Shown: positions 14,885 to 22,413, counted from the first letter of the stretch. The stretch is DNA of 23,914 nt from Raineyella sp964402325 (GCA_964402325.1 CAYOBI010000043.1:1-23914); one strand, 5' to 3'. The notes: generated from the letters alone by a model not told the origin. A program made the numbers and translations.

Positions 14885-15775
14885 GGCGGGCAGCACCGAG
14901 ATCACGAAGGCCAGTGTCCCGACGCTGAGCAGCGTGCTGAGCGCCACGGCGCTGGCGGCGGTCTCCGGGTCGGAGCCGTACTCGCGGGCGAGCATGAACG
15001 CGTTGACGGCGGTCGGCATCGCGCAGGCGAGCACCAGGCTGCTGGTCGACATCGCGTCCATCCGCAGCAGCCGGGCGACGCCCACGGCGATCAGCGGGAA
15101 GGCGACCACCCGCAGGCCGACGGCGGTGAGCACCGGCCGGGTGAGGTGCAGCCGCTGGGACTGGGTGAGCTGGACGCCGAGCGCGAGCAGCACCATCGGC
15201 ACGGCGGCGCCGGCGAGGAGTTCGATGCCGCGGGAGACGCCGATCGGCAGCTGCCAGCCGAGCAGCCGCAGCAGGCCGGCCAGCACCATCGCCCAGGTGA
15301 CCGGCAGCTTGGCGAAGTTCTTCAGCCCGGAGAGGATGCCGCCGCCCGACCCCATCAGGATCGGCCCGACGGTGAACATCACCACCAGTGAGACGACGAA
15401 GAGGATCATCGCCTGGTCCATCCCGACCTGGCCGAGCGCGAGGAGGGCGATCGGCAGGCCGAAGTTGCCGTTGTTGCCGAGCACGACGGCCCCGACCACG
15501 CCCGCCTGGGTGCCGCGCGGGGACCGGAACGTGACCGCCCAGGCGAGCAGTGCGCCGAGGACGGAGACGAGCAGCAGCGCACCGCCGAGCACCAGCCCCT
15601 CACCGAGGGTGACCTTGGTCTTCATCAGTGAGTCGAACGCCAGCGGGGCGGTCAGGCCGTAGAGGTTGATCTTGCCGATCGTGTCCGGGTCGAGGACGAA
15701 CCGGCGGGCCAGCACCATGCCGACCAGGGCGACGATCGCCACCGGCAGGACGACCTGGAGCAGAGCGGCGAGCAC
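14873..15775 (-). CDS. AEC-family (auxin efflux carrier-like) permease, 300 aa
   Basis: About ten hydrophobic helices fill the protein in two inverted halves of five, as in the AEC/bile-acid-sodium-symporter fold. GNNGNFGLPIALLALG near residue 100 and AMPTAVNAFMLAREYG near residue 255 are the broken-helix motifs of AEC members, where the N-x-G/P residues cross in the core. Bacterial relatives move dicarboxylates such as malate or malonate, or other organic acids; the substrate here cannot be read from sequence. The start is GTG at 15773-15775 with a strong GAGGAGG ribosome site. It lies 75 bases downstream of the Gfo/Idh gene on the same strand, so they may be co-transcribed. Confidence 0.9.
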   Translation of the reverse strand: MLAALLQVVLPVAIVALVGMVLARRFVLDPDTIGKINLYGLTAPLAFDSLMKTKVTLGEGLVLGGALLLVSVLGALLAWAVTFRSPRGTQAGVVGAVVLGNNGNFGLPIALLALGQVGMDQAMILFVVSLVVMFTVGPILMGSGGGILSGLKNFAKLPVTWAMVLAGLLRLLGWQLPIGVSRGIELLAGAAVPMVLLALGVQLTQSQRLHLTRPVLTAVGLRVVAFPLIAVGVARLLRMDAMSTSSLVLACAMPTAVNAFMLAREYGSDPETAASAVALSTLLSVGTLAFVISVLPASLV

Positions 15776-15787
15776 GGGACCTCCTCG

Positions 15788-15816
15788 GGGCCGACGGGAC
15801 CGACCGGCGTCGGCCC
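15788..15816 (-). promoter_or_regulatory. Hairpin just upstream of the AEC permease ribosome site
   Basis: GGGCCGACG (15788-15796) and CGTCGGCCC (15808-15816) form a perfect 9-bp stem with an 11-base loop. On the minus strand its 3' arm abuts the GAGGAGG ribosome site. It lacks a T-run, so it is either a weak terminator for the upstream oxidoreductase gene or a structure affecting permease translation. Confidence 0.4.
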
Positions 15817-15850
15817 ACAGGGATCGTACGGCCCCCGCCCCGACGGACGG

Positions 15851-16936
15851 CTACGCCCCCACCGCCACCACCTGCCCGGCCGCGGCGCTGCGCTGGGCGG
15901 CGTCGAACACCTCGGCCAGGTGCAGCACGTCCGCGGGCGGTACCGGCAGCCGGTCGGTCGGGTCGGGCCCGCGCAGCGCGTCGAACAGCCGGCGGTAGAA
16001 GTCGGCCCACTCCCCCGCGACCCGGGCGACGGGTTCGCGTTCCTGCGGCCCGCGGTAGAGCCAGCCGCACGCCCCGGGGGCGTCGGCCAGGTCGGGGTAG
16101 ACCGGGCGGACCTTGCCGTCGTCGGTGAAGTCGTCGTACACGTACGTCCCGGTGCTGCCGACCAGCCGCAGCCGCGGGCCGGGGGCGGCGACCAGCGAGC
16201 CGATGTCGAGGTGGCTCACCGCGCCGCCGGCGTGCCGCAGGACCAGGTGGGTGTCGTCGTCGGACACCTGCCGGCGGGAGGCCATCTCCGCGTGTACGGA
16301 GGTGACCGGGCCGAACAGCTGCACCGCCAGGTCGACCATGTGCGGGCCGAGGTCGAGCAGCTGGCCACCGCCGCCGGAGGTCGGGGTGTCCTCGCGCCAG
16401 CGGTGCAACGGGACCGGGCGCCAACGTTCCCAGCGGTACTCCAGCCGCCACACCTCGCCGAGCGCGCCGGTCGCGGCGAGGTGCCGGGCGACCAGGTGGG
16501 CGGGGTCCCAGCGGCGCTGCAGGAAGACGGTCAGCGGCACCCGGGCCGCGTCCGCCGCGTCGACCACCTCGCGAACCTCGGCGAGACGTACGCCCAGCGG
16601 CTTCTCGACCACGACCGGCAGCCCGGCCGCGATCACCTGCAGGGCGTGGTCGTGGTGCAGCCCGGTCGGGGTGCTGAGCACGACCAGGTCGAGGCCGGGC
16701 ACCTCGAGCAGCGCGTCGAGGTCGTCGACGACCCGTACGCCCGGGGAGTCCGCGGCTGCCTGCGCGCGCCGCTCCGGGTTGCGGGTGGCGACCGCGGCGA
16801 CGACCCCGCCGGCGGCCCGGATCGGTCCGCCGTGCAGCCAACTGGCCGAGGCGTAGCCGGCCAGGCCGACCCGCAACGGCCGGGGGTCGCCGGCGGGGGT
16901 GGTGGACCGGTCGGGGACGACCTCGCGCTGTGCCAT
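15851..16936 (-). CDS. Gfo/Idh/MocA-family NAD(P)-dependent oxidoreductase, 361 aa
   Basis: The N-terminal Rossmann domain shows LRVGLAGYASAS (dinucleotide loop) and VVLSTPTGLHHDHALQVIAAGLPVVVEKPLG, where EKP is the family's catalytic-lysine signature. The C-terminal alpha/beta domain includes the GGGGQLLDLGPHMVDLAVQLFG motif with the D/H residues of the active site. Members oxidise or reduce sugars, inositols or related polyols; the substrate is not evident. An ATG nine bases earlier (16945) is in frame, but ATG 16936 is preferred because a CAGAAT hexamer ends exactly 7 bases before it, implying a leaderless message. It is divergent from the MFS gene and upstream of the AEC permease, so sugar or organic-acid metabolism is possible. 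Confidence 0.9.
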   Translation of the reverse strand: MAQREVVPDRSTTPAGDPRPLRVGLAGYASASWLHGGPIRAAGGVVAAVATRNPERRAQAAADSPGVRVVDDLDALLEVPGLDLVVLSTPTGLHHDHALQVIAAGLPVVVEKPLGVRLAEVREVVDAADAARVPLTVFLQRRWDPAHLVARHLAATGALGEVWRLEYRWERWRPVPLHRWREDTPTSGGGGQLLDLGPHMVDLAVQLFGPVTSVHAEMASRRQVSDDDTHLVLRHAGGAVSHLDIGSLVAAPGPRLRLVGSTGTYVYDDFTDDGKVRPVYPDLADAPGACGWLYRGPQEREPVARVAGEWADFYRRLFDALRGPDPTDRLPVPPADVLHLAEVFDAAQRSAAAGQVVAVGA

Positions 16937-16943
16937 GCCGCCC

Positions 16944-16949
16944 ATTCTG
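16944..16949 (-). promoter_or_regulatory. -10 box of the Gfo/Idh gene, leaderless start
   Basis: CAGAAT on the minus strand ends 7 bases before the ATG at 16936. It also overlaps the alternative upstream ATG (16945), which would then lie outside the transcript. Confidence 0.5.
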
Positions 16950-16997
16950 GGCCCGGCAGGGCGACAGGGTCGAGGGGGTGGGGGGTGTCGGCGACCC

Positions 16998-17003
16998 TAG
17001 AAT
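16998..17003 (+). promoter_or_regulatory. -10 box of the MFS gene, leaderless start
   Basis: TAGAAT ends 7 bases before the GTG at 17011. No Shine-Dalgarno-like sequence lies between them, which supports a leaderless message. No clear -35 hexamer is seen in the G-rich stretch upstream. Confidence 0.6.
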
Positions 17004-17010
17004 CTGCCGG

Positions 17011-17702
17011 GTGAAGACGTGGATCGGCGCCCAGATGTTCCTGTTCCTGGCGTCGTGGGCGATCTACACGTCGTACTGGGCGGTGTTCCTGATCGGGCGG
17101 GGGGTGACCCCTCAGATCGCCGGGCTCAGCGTCACGGCCGGCCTGGTCTCGCGCAGCCTCGCGGTGGCCGTCCTCTTCCCGCTGGCGAACCGCCGGGCCG
17201 GGCTGGGCACCGTCGTCCGGGTGCTGCCGTGGATCGCGGTGGCGNNNNNNNNNNNNNNNNNNNNNNNNNNNNNNNNNNNNNNNNNNNNNNNNNNNNNNNN
17301 NNNNNNNNNNNNNNNNNNNNNNNNNNNNNNNNNNNNNNNNNNNNGCGGGCGATGCTGGTGATCGCCCTCCTCGCCGCGGTCGTCCGCTGGCTGGTCCTCG
17401 GGCTGACGGACAGGCTGTGGGTCGCGGCACTCTCCCAGCCGCTGCACGGTGCCACCTTCGCGGTGGCCCAGGTGGCCTTCGTCCGCTTCCTCAACGACGA
17501 CGTCCCCGCGGACCAGAACGGCGCGGTGCAGGGCATGGTGACCGCGCTGGCGACCGGGCTGGGCACCGCCGCGATGACCGCGGTCGCCGGGCTGCTGTGG
17601 AACACTTCGGCCCTGCTCGTCTTCGGCCTGATGGCCGGCTGCGCGGCGCTCGGCCTGCCGTTCCTCACCGACCGGATGATCGGGCGCCCCCGGCGGGCGT
17701 GA
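17011..17702 (+). CDS. MFS transporter, phenylpropionate-permease (PPP/LacY-like) type, interrupted by a sequence gap
   Basis: Before the gap, 78 codons from GTG 17011 encode TM1 to TM3: MFLFLASWAIYTSYWAVFL, then GVTPQIAGLSVTAGLVSRSLAVAVLFP. After the gap the C-terminal ~118 residues resume with VRWLVLGLTDRLWVAALSQP, LHGATFAVAQVAFVRFLND and two more helices, ending DRMIGRPRRA. Both parts fit the MFS_1-like group that includes 3-phenylpropionate permease, whose members are about 380-400 residues. About half the protein is therefore missing in the unsequenced gap. The two parts are in different frames as written (codon phase 1 before, phase 3 after), which the arbitrary gap length explains. It is most likely an intact proton-coupled permease; the substrate is unknown. 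Confidence 0.8.
17245..17344. other. Scaffold gap of 100 N inside the MFS gene
   Basis: Exactly 100 undetermined bases, the conventional filler for a gap of unknown size. For the MFS frame to be continuous the true missing length must leave remainder 2 on division by 3, and family length suggests several hundred bases. Confidence 0.97.
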
Positions 17703-17757
17703 GGGCGGGGCGCGGGCCGTCCGACGGGCGAGAACTCGGACTGTCGGTGCGGTAAGG

Positions 17758-17763
17758 CAGAAT
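17758..17763 (+). promoter_or_regulatory. -10 box before the 33-codon ORF and ABC exporter
   Basis: CAGAAT ends 7 bases before the ATG at 17771, the same spacing as the other leaderless starts in this window. Transcription from here would put the 33-codon ORF at the very 5' end of the exporter message. Confidence 0.5.
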
Positions 17764-17770
17764 CGACCCC

Positions 17771-17872
17771 ATGAATTGCAGCGTCCCCCCGGCCGTTCCG
17801 ATGCGAGCGGCAGCGCCCGCCCGGCCCCGGCACGCCCGGCGCGGGACCCCCGAGAGCCCGGTGATGGCATGA
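17771..17872 (+). CDS. Leaderless 33-codon upstream ORF overlapping the ABC exporter start
   Basis: An ATG directly at the predicted transcription start opens a 33-codon frame beginning MNCSVPPAVPMRAAA and ending SPVMA, rich in Pro, Ala and Arg with one Cys. Its TGA (17870-17872) overlaps the exporter ATG (17869) as ATGA, the arrangement used for translational coupling. The exporter has no good ribosome site of its own (only a weak GGTGATGG). The peptide shows no domain or membrane helix. It may be a leader whose translation delivers ribosomes to the exporter start, possibly sensitive to a stalling condition. Translation is inferred from the promoter spacing and overlap; chance is not excluded. 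Confidence 0.5.
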   Translation: MNCSVPPAVPMRAAAPARPRHARRGTPESPVMA

Positions 17873-19689
17873 CGCTGTTCGGCGGCAGGCGTCGGGAACG
17901 CAGCGATCGCGCGGATCGGCGCCCCGACCGGGAAGCCGACAAGGTGGTGTACTCCCGGCGTGGCGGCTGGGCCGTGATGGCGCACCTGCTCGCCCCGCAC
18001 AAGGGGCGGATCGCGATGCTGTCCCTCGCCTCGTTCGGCAGCGCCCTGCTCGAGGCCCTGTTCATCGTGCTGCTGACGGGCATCGGGATGGCCCTGGTCG
18101 GCGGGAAGCCCGTGGTCGGCCCGGCGTACGGGCAGTATCTGCCGATGAACACCGCTCTCGTCATCGCCTGCGCCAGCCTGGTGCTGCGGGTGATCATCAG
18201 CCTGGTCGCCGTGCAGCTCTCGGCGGCGTTGACCGCCGTGGTGTCGACCGAGCAGCGCCAGCGGCTCTCGCACGCCTTCCTGCACACCAGTTGGTCGATC
18301 CAGCAGGCCGAGCCGGCCGGCCGGCTGCAGGAGCTGCTCACCTCGTTCGTCAGCCGGATCACCCAGGCCGTGTCGGTGCTCGCCACGGCGATCACCGCCT
18401 CGCTCAGCCTGGTTGCCTTCCTGGCCGCCGGTGTCGCGGTCGACCCGCTGTCCACCGCCGCGGTGCTGTTCGCGCTCGGCCTGGTCGGCAGCGTGTTGTC
18501 GCCGATCCGCCGCGCGATCCGGCGCCGGTCCGCGAAGAACGCCCGGGCCGGCCTCGACTTCGCCAACGCCGTCTCCGAGCTCGGCGCCCTCGGCCTGGAG
18601 ATGCAGACGTACGGCGCCCAGGGTGCCTTCGCCGGGCGGATCGACGACCTGACCGCCGAGTCGACGCTGACCCAGCGGCGCACCCAGGTGCTGCAGGGCG
18701 CCCAGCCGCAGATCTACACCTCGCTGGCGTACGGGGCGGTGCTCGCCGGCCTGGCGGCGCTGTCCCTGGTCGGGTTCCGCGACCTGGCGGTGATCGGCGC
18801 GGTGATGCTGCTGATGCTGCGCTCGCTCAGCTACGGCCAGCAGCTGTCCAACGCCTCGGCGTCGATCGCCGGCTTCCTGCCGTTCCTCGAGTGGGTCGAC
18901 GAGGTCGTCAAGGGCTACGCCGACTCCCCCGCCCCGGGCGGCTCCGTACGTCCCGACGGGGTGGTGCCGTTCGAGGCGACCGACGTGTCGTACGCCTACA
19001 CCCCGGAGCGGACCGCCCTGGCCGACGTCACCTTCCGCCTCGAGCCGGGTGAGGCGCTGGGCGTCATCGGCCCCTCCGGCGCCGGCAAGTCGACCCTGGC
19101 CCAGCTCCTGCTCGGGCTGCGACCGCCGACGACCGGCACGCTGTTGGCCGGCGGGGTGCCGCTGGAAGACGTCGACCGGGCCTGGTGGAGCGACCGGGTC
19201 GCCTTCGTCGCCCAGGACGCCCGGTTGTTCACCGGCACCGTCGCGGAGAACATCCGCTTCTTCCGCGACGGCCTCAGCGAGGAGGACCTGCGCACCGCGG
19301 CCCGGCAGGCCAACATCCTCGACGACATCGAGGCGCTGCCGCACGGCTTCGACACCCACCTGGGCGAGCGCGGCGGCCAGCTCTCCGGCGGCCAGCGGCA
19401 GCGGCTGTCGATCGCCCGGGCGCTCGTCGGCCGGCCCGACCTGCTGATCCTCGACGAGCCGACCTCGGCCCTCGACGGCATCAGTGAGTCGCTGATCCGC
19501 ACCACCCTCGGCGCGTTGCACGGCCGGCTGACCGTGGTGATCATCGCCCACCGGATGTCGACCCTCGACATCTGCGACCGGATCATGGTGATCGAGGGCG
19601 GCCGGATGACGGCGCTCGACACCCCAGGGGCACTGCGGGCGGACAGCGAGTTCTACCGCAACGCGCTGGCCGTCGCGGGCATCGCCTGA
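17869..19689 (+). CDS. ABC exporter, fused membrane and ATPase domains, 606 aa
   Basis: A type IV (B-family) half-transporter. A charged N-terminal tail (1-35) precedes six membrane helices between about 45 and 325. The ATPase domain runs from about 365: Walker A IGPSGAGKST (400-409), Q-loop VAQDARLF (447-454), signature LSGGQRQR (505-512), Walker B LLILDEP (525-531) and switch IIAHR (558-562). It should work as a homodimer exporting a lipid, peptide or drug-like molecule; the substrate is not readable. The frame is open 31 codons further upstream, but ATG 17869 is chosen since the upstream part is Pro/Arg-rich and an upstream ORF ends there with an ATGA overlap. A strong terminator lies about 70 bases after its stop. 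Confidence 0.9.
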   Translation: MTLFGGRRRERSDRADRRPDREADKVVYSRRGGWAVMAHLLAPHKGRIAMLSLASFGSALLEALFIVLLTGIGMALVGGKPVVGPAYGQYLPMNTALVIACASLVLRVIISLVAVQLSAALTAVVSTEQRQRLSHAFLHTSWSIQQAEPAGRLQELLTSFVSRITQAVSVLATAITASLSLVAFLAAGVAVDPLSTAAVLFALGLVGSVLSPIRRAIRRRSAKNARAGLDFANAVSELGALGLEMQTYGAQGAFAGRIDDLTAESTLTQRRTQVLQGAQPQIYTSLAYGAVLAGLAALSLVGFRDLAVIGAVMLLMLRSLSYGQQLSNASASIAGFLPFLEWVDEVVKGYADSPAPGGSVRPDGVVPFEATDVSYAYTPERTALADVTFRLEPGEALGVIGPSGAGKSTLAQLLLGLRPPTTGTLLAGGVPLEDVDRAWWSDRVAFVAQDARLFTGTVAENIRFFRDGLSEEDLRTAARQANILDDIEALPHGFDTHLGERGGQLSGGQRQRLSIARALVGRPDLLILDEPTSALDGISESLIRTTLGALHGRLTVVIIAHRMSTLDICDRIMVIEGGRMTALDTPGALRADSEFYRNALAVAGIA

Positions 19690-19757
19690 GCGGCGATCAG
19701 GCCCGACCTCCGCGGCCATCCAGCCTCCCCGCCGCCCGGGGAACGACAGCGACGACG

Positions 19758-19789
19758 AAAAGGCCCCGGATCGGGATCCGGGGCCTTTT
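19758..19789. terminator. Bidirectional intrinsic terminator
   Basis: AAAAGGCCCCGGATC and its exact complement GATCCGGGGCCTTTT are separated by two bases, giving a very stable GC-rich stem flanked by A4 and T4. The T-run serves the ABC exporter on the plus strand and, read in reverse, the tRNA transcript on the minus strand. Confidence 0.9.
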
Positions 19790-19794
19790 CGTGC

Positions 19795-19868
19795 TGGAGC
19801 GGATGACGGGAATCGAACCCGCGTTCTCAGCTTGGGAAGCTGATGTTCTACCATTAAACTACATCCGC
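19795..19868 (-). tRNA. tRNA-Gly, anticodon CCC
   Basis: On the minus strand the sequence folds as a cloverleaf: acceptor arm GCGGATG pairing with CATCCGC, D-loop with AATGGTAGA, anticodon stem TCAGC/GCTGA around loop TTCCCAA (anticodon CCC, reading GGG), and T-arm CGGGTTCGATTCCCG. The 3' CCA is encoded (19795-19797), with T as discriminator base. It decodes a glycine codon common in this GC-rich genome. It is followed directly by the bidirectional terminator. Confidence 0.97.
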
Positions 19869-19882
19869 GCAACTGCTGGCAC

Positions 19883-19888
19883 AGCTTA
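19883..19888 (-). promoter_or_regulatory. Possible -10 box of the tRNA-Gly gene
   Basis: TAAGCT on the minus strand ends 14 bases before the mature tRNA 5' end, a fitting place for a -10 box with a short 5' trailer removed by RNase P. No matching -35 was found. Confidence 0.35.
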
Positions 19889-19930
19889 GCAGCATCCCCA
19901 GCCGGTCGCACGTCCGGCGCACCGGCCCCC

Positions 19931-20764
19931 TCACTCGGCGGCGGGCGCCAACGGTTCGGCTCCCGAGGCGAGCAGCAGCTCCTCCAGCGGCCCGGCGATC
20001 ACCGGGTTGCAGGCGAGGTAGAACGATTCGCCCGGACCGGAGCCGCGCAGGCCGGTGACGTGGGCCCCGGCCTCGCGGGCGACGACGGTGCCGCCGGCCA
20101 GGTCCCAGGGGTGCAGCCCCACCTCGTAGTAGGCGTCCAACCGCTCCGCGGCGACCGAGCAGATGTCCAGGCTGGCGGCCCCGGCGCGCCGGATGTCGCG
20201 TACGGTCGCGAGCAGCCGGGTGACCACCCTGGCCTGCGCCACCCGGCGCTCGGGGAGGTAGCCGAAGCCGGTGCCGACCAGGGTCCGGGGCAGTTCGGTC
20301 TTCTTGGCGATGTGCAGCGGACGGCCGTTGAGCCGGGCACCACCCCCGCGGTACGCCTCCCAGGTCTCCTGCGCCATCGGGTTGACCACGGCGCCGGCCA
20401 GGCCGGTCCAGGTCGCCGGGTCGGGATCGCCCTCGACCACGGCGACGGACACCGCCCAGGCCGGGATGCCGTACGCGTAGTTGACGGTGCCGTCGATCGG
20501 GTCGACCACCCAGGTGAGGCCGGAGGCCGACCCGGCCCCGTCGGTCTCCTCACCGAGGAACCCGTCCTGGGGCCGGGCCCGGGCCAGCGCGTCGCGGATC
20601 GCGGTCTCCACGGCCCGGTCGGCCTCGGTGACGATGTCGGCGACCGAGCTCTTCCGGTCGGCGATGGCCACGCCCGCCTCGCGCATCTGCTTGGCCATCT
20701 GCGCGCCCTCCTCGGCGACGGTGAGGGCGAGGCGGTGCAGCTCGGTCACGGCAGCGGGGGTCAT
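19931..20764 (-). CDS. Inositol monophosphatase-family phosphatase, 277 aa
   Basis: Metal-dependent phosphatase with the complete signature set: EADRAVE (48-54), FLGEET (69-74), WVVDPIDGTVNYAYG (85-99; D88, D91) and HPWDLAGG (218-225; D221), which coordinate the magnesium ions and phosphate. Length is typical. The family includes inositol-1-phosphatase, fructose-1,6-bisphosphatase-like, histidinol-phosphatase (HisN-type) and PAP phosphatases, and substrate cannot be assigned. In actinobacteria inositol phosphatases can supply inositol for phosphatidylinositol and mycothiol. ATG 20764 is one base after the surE stop with a GGAG ribosome site inside surE, so it is co-transcribed with surE. The frame is open further upstream but overlaps surE. 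Confidence 0.9.
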   Translation of the reverse strand: MTPAAVTELHRLALTVAEEGAQMAKQMREAGVAIADRKSSVADIVTEADRAVETAIRDALARARPQDGFLGEETDGAGSASGLTWVVDPIDGTVNYAYGIPAWAVSVAVVEGDPDPATWTGLAGAVVNPMAQETWEAYRGGGARLNGRPLHIAKKTELPRTLVGTGFGYLPERRVAQARVVTRLLATVRDIRRAGAASLDICSVAAERLDAYYEVGLHPWDLAGGTVVAREAGAHVTGLRGSGPGESFYLACNPVIAGPLEELLLASGAEPLAPAAE

Positions 20765-20765
20765 G

Positions 20766-21614
20766 TCAGTCGCTCCAGGGGGTCGAGGGGGTGTGGGCGG
20801 CCGCGGCCAGGCGGCGGGCGTTCGCATGGCTGGGGTCGATCTGGTCCAGGGCCGGCAGGGTGACCCCGGCGAAGTCGTCGGTGAAGCCGCGGATCATGGT
20901 GACCGTCGCCCAGCCCCGGGCGAGCAGGTAGTGGTCGCTGCCCGGCTCGTCGCGGGCCAGCGCCGGTTCGTACGTCAGGGCGGCCCGGCGCAGGTCGGGT
21001 GCCTCGGCCGTCGGGAAGGCGATGTCGGCGGCCTGCAGCTCCCCGAACGCGGACAGGGGCGCGGCCCGCAGCCCGCGCAGCTGGTCCACCGGCACGTCGG
21101 GGATGTTGAGGTTGAGCACCCGCCCGTCGGCGGACTGGAACTCGAGCCACTCCATCAGCTGCAGGGTGATCTCCTCGGCCGCGTCCCAGTGCACCGGCGC
21201 CGAACCTGCGAGCGAGACCGCCATCGTCCGGATGCCGAGCACCGCAGCGGTGAGCGCGGCCCCCACGGTGCCGGAGTGCAGGATCGCGTGGCCGGTGTTC
21301 GCGCCGCTGTTGATCCCGCTGAGCACCATCCGCGGCACCTCGCCGTACTCCCCCTGGACCGCGAGGTAGACGATCTGTGCCGGAGTGGCCTCGGCGACCA
21401 GACAGCGGACCCCGGCGGGCATCCCCTCGGGGTGTTCCTCCTGGACGACGATCGACTCGGTGGGCGTCCGCAGGCCCAGGGCTGTGCCGACGCCGGAGGA
21501 TGGGTGGTCCGGCGCCACCACGAGCACGGTGTGCCCGCGTCGCGCCGCCGCCCGCGCCATCGCCGCCAGTCCCGGCGCGTCGATGCCGTCGTCGTTGGTG
21601 ATCAGGATCTGCAT
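20766..21614 (-). CDS. surE: 5'/3'-nucleotidase SurE, 282 aa
   Basis: MQILITNDDGIDAPG opens the protein, with D8 and D9 as metal ligands, S39 in APDHPSSG as a further ligand, and LSGINSGANTG (98-108) with N102 as the fourth. HSGTVGAA (113-120) completes the active site. This is the standard SurE arrangement; the enzyme removes phosphate from nucleoside monophosphates and short polyphosphates and is linked to stress survival. It is a little longer than the E. coli protein because of the C-terminal tail. A TAGGCT -10 box (minus strand, 21655-21650) and a GAGG ribosome site precede the ATG. The phosphatase gene downstream is separated by one base. Confidence 0.95.
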   Translation of the reverse strand: MQILITNDDGIDAPGLAAMARAAARRGHTVLVVAPDHPSSGVGTALGLRTPTESIVVQEEHPEGMPAGVRCLVAEATPAQIVYLAVQGEYGEVPRMVLSGINSGANTGHAILHSGTVGAALTAAVLGIRTMAVSLAGSAPVHWDAAEEITLQLMEWLEFQSADGRVLNLNIPDVPVDQLRGLRAAPLSAFGELQAADIAFPTAEAPDLRRAALTYEPALARDEPGSDHYLLARGWATVTMIRGFTDDFAGVTLPALDQIDPSHANARRLAAAAHTPSTPWSD

Positions 21615-21649
21615 GCGGAGGCCTCGCGCTCGCCGTACGGTCAGGCTTC

Positions 21650-21655
21650 AGCCTA
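21650..21655 (-). promoter_or_regulatory. -10 box of the surE operon
   Basis: TAGGCT on the minus strand implies a leader of roughly 30 bases before the surE ATG, within which a GAGG ribosome site is found. It lies between the yigZ stop and surE, so surE need not depend on read-through from yigZ. Confidence 0.4.
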
Positions 21656-21687
21656 GCCCGCCGCGGGACCTGCCCCCGGAGTTCCGG

Positions 21688-22338
21688 CTATCCCTGCTCG
21701 GGCCGTTCGGTGACCGTACGCCCGGCCGGTTCGAGCGCCGCGCCGCCGTGGGTGAGTGCGGCGACCAGGGCGGCCAGGGCATCGTGGTCGTTGTCGGCCA
21801 GGGTGAGGCGTACGCCGGCGCCGACGTACGCCACGTCGTGGACCACCACGCCGCGACCGCGCAGTTCCGACTCGACCCGGCCCGCCTCGGCGTGCGGGAG
21901 CAGCACGCCCCACAGCGCGGACTGGACGAGCCGCACCCGTGGGGCCAGGTCGAGGGCGGCGGCGACCGCGTCCGAGTATGCGCGGACCAGCCCGCCGGTG
22001 CCGAGCAGGGTGCCGCCGAAGTAGCGCACCACCACCGCGGCCACGTCGGTCAGGCCCGAGCCGACCAGCACGTCGAGCATCGGGCGGCCCGCGGTGCCGC
22101 TGGGTTCGCCGTCGTCGGAGGAGTGCCACAGCGGCTGGGCATCGGGCATCGAGACGACCCAGGCGCTGCAGTGGTGGCGGGCGTCGGGGTAGGTCTCCCG
22201 GGCCTCGGCGAGCAGTGCGCGGGCGGCCGCCTCGTCGTCGACCCGGCGCAGCCAGGTGATGAAACGGGACCGCTTCACCTCCAGCTCGGTGGTGATGTCC
22301 GGGCCCCGGGCGATGGTCAGGCGGGGCGGTGTCGGCAT
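21688..22338 (-). CDS. yigZ: YigZ/IMPACT-family protein, 216 aa
   Basis: The N-terminal UPF0029/IMPACT domain is clear: VKRSRFITWL near residue 21, HHCSAW, SSDDGEPSGTAGRPML (73-88) and VVVRYFGGTLLGTGGLVRAYS (102-122), the most conserved block of the family. The C-terminal ~80 residues form the ferredoxin-like domain seen in YigZ. Its molecular function is not established; eukaryotic IMPACT acts in translational control through GCN1, and ribosome association of bacterial members has been suggested. It starts at ATG 22336-22338, with a TACGCT hexamer ending 6 bases before it and a GGAG overlapping that spacer. It is divergent from argS over 75 bases. Confidence 0.92.
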   Translation of the reverse strand: MPTPPRLTIARGPDITTELEVKRSRFITWLRRVDDEAAARALLAEARETYPDARHHCSAWVVSMPDAQPLWHSSDDGEPSGTAGRPMLDVLVGSGLTDVAAVVVRYFGGTLLGTGGLVRAYSDAVAAALDLAPRVRLVQSALWGVLLPHAEAGRVESELRGRGVVVHDVAYVGAGVRLTLADNDHDALAALVAALTHGGAALEPAGRTVTERPEQG

Positions 22339-22400
22339 GGCTCCAGCGTACGGGCGATCAACGGCATGGCCGGCGCGGCGGAGGGCCTGCCGGGACGTGG

Positions 22401-22406
22401 GAGAAT
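22401..22406 (+). promoter_or_regulatory. -10 box of argS, leaderless start
   Basis: GAGAAT ends 7 bases before the ATG at 22414. It decides the start against an in-frame ATG at 22405 that overlaps the box itself. Confidence 0.45.
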
Positions 22407-22413
22407 GGCGGCC

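Noticed and set aside
17112..17702. Minus-strand frames running through the N gap
   Set aside because: They depend on undetermined bases and are antisense to recognisable MFS membrane helices on both sides.
17665..19911. Minus-strand open frame of about 750 codons across the ABC exporter, terminator and tRNA
   Set aside because: It runs through a terminator and a tRNA gene and lacks any protein-like pattern; the plus strand carries all ABC motifs.
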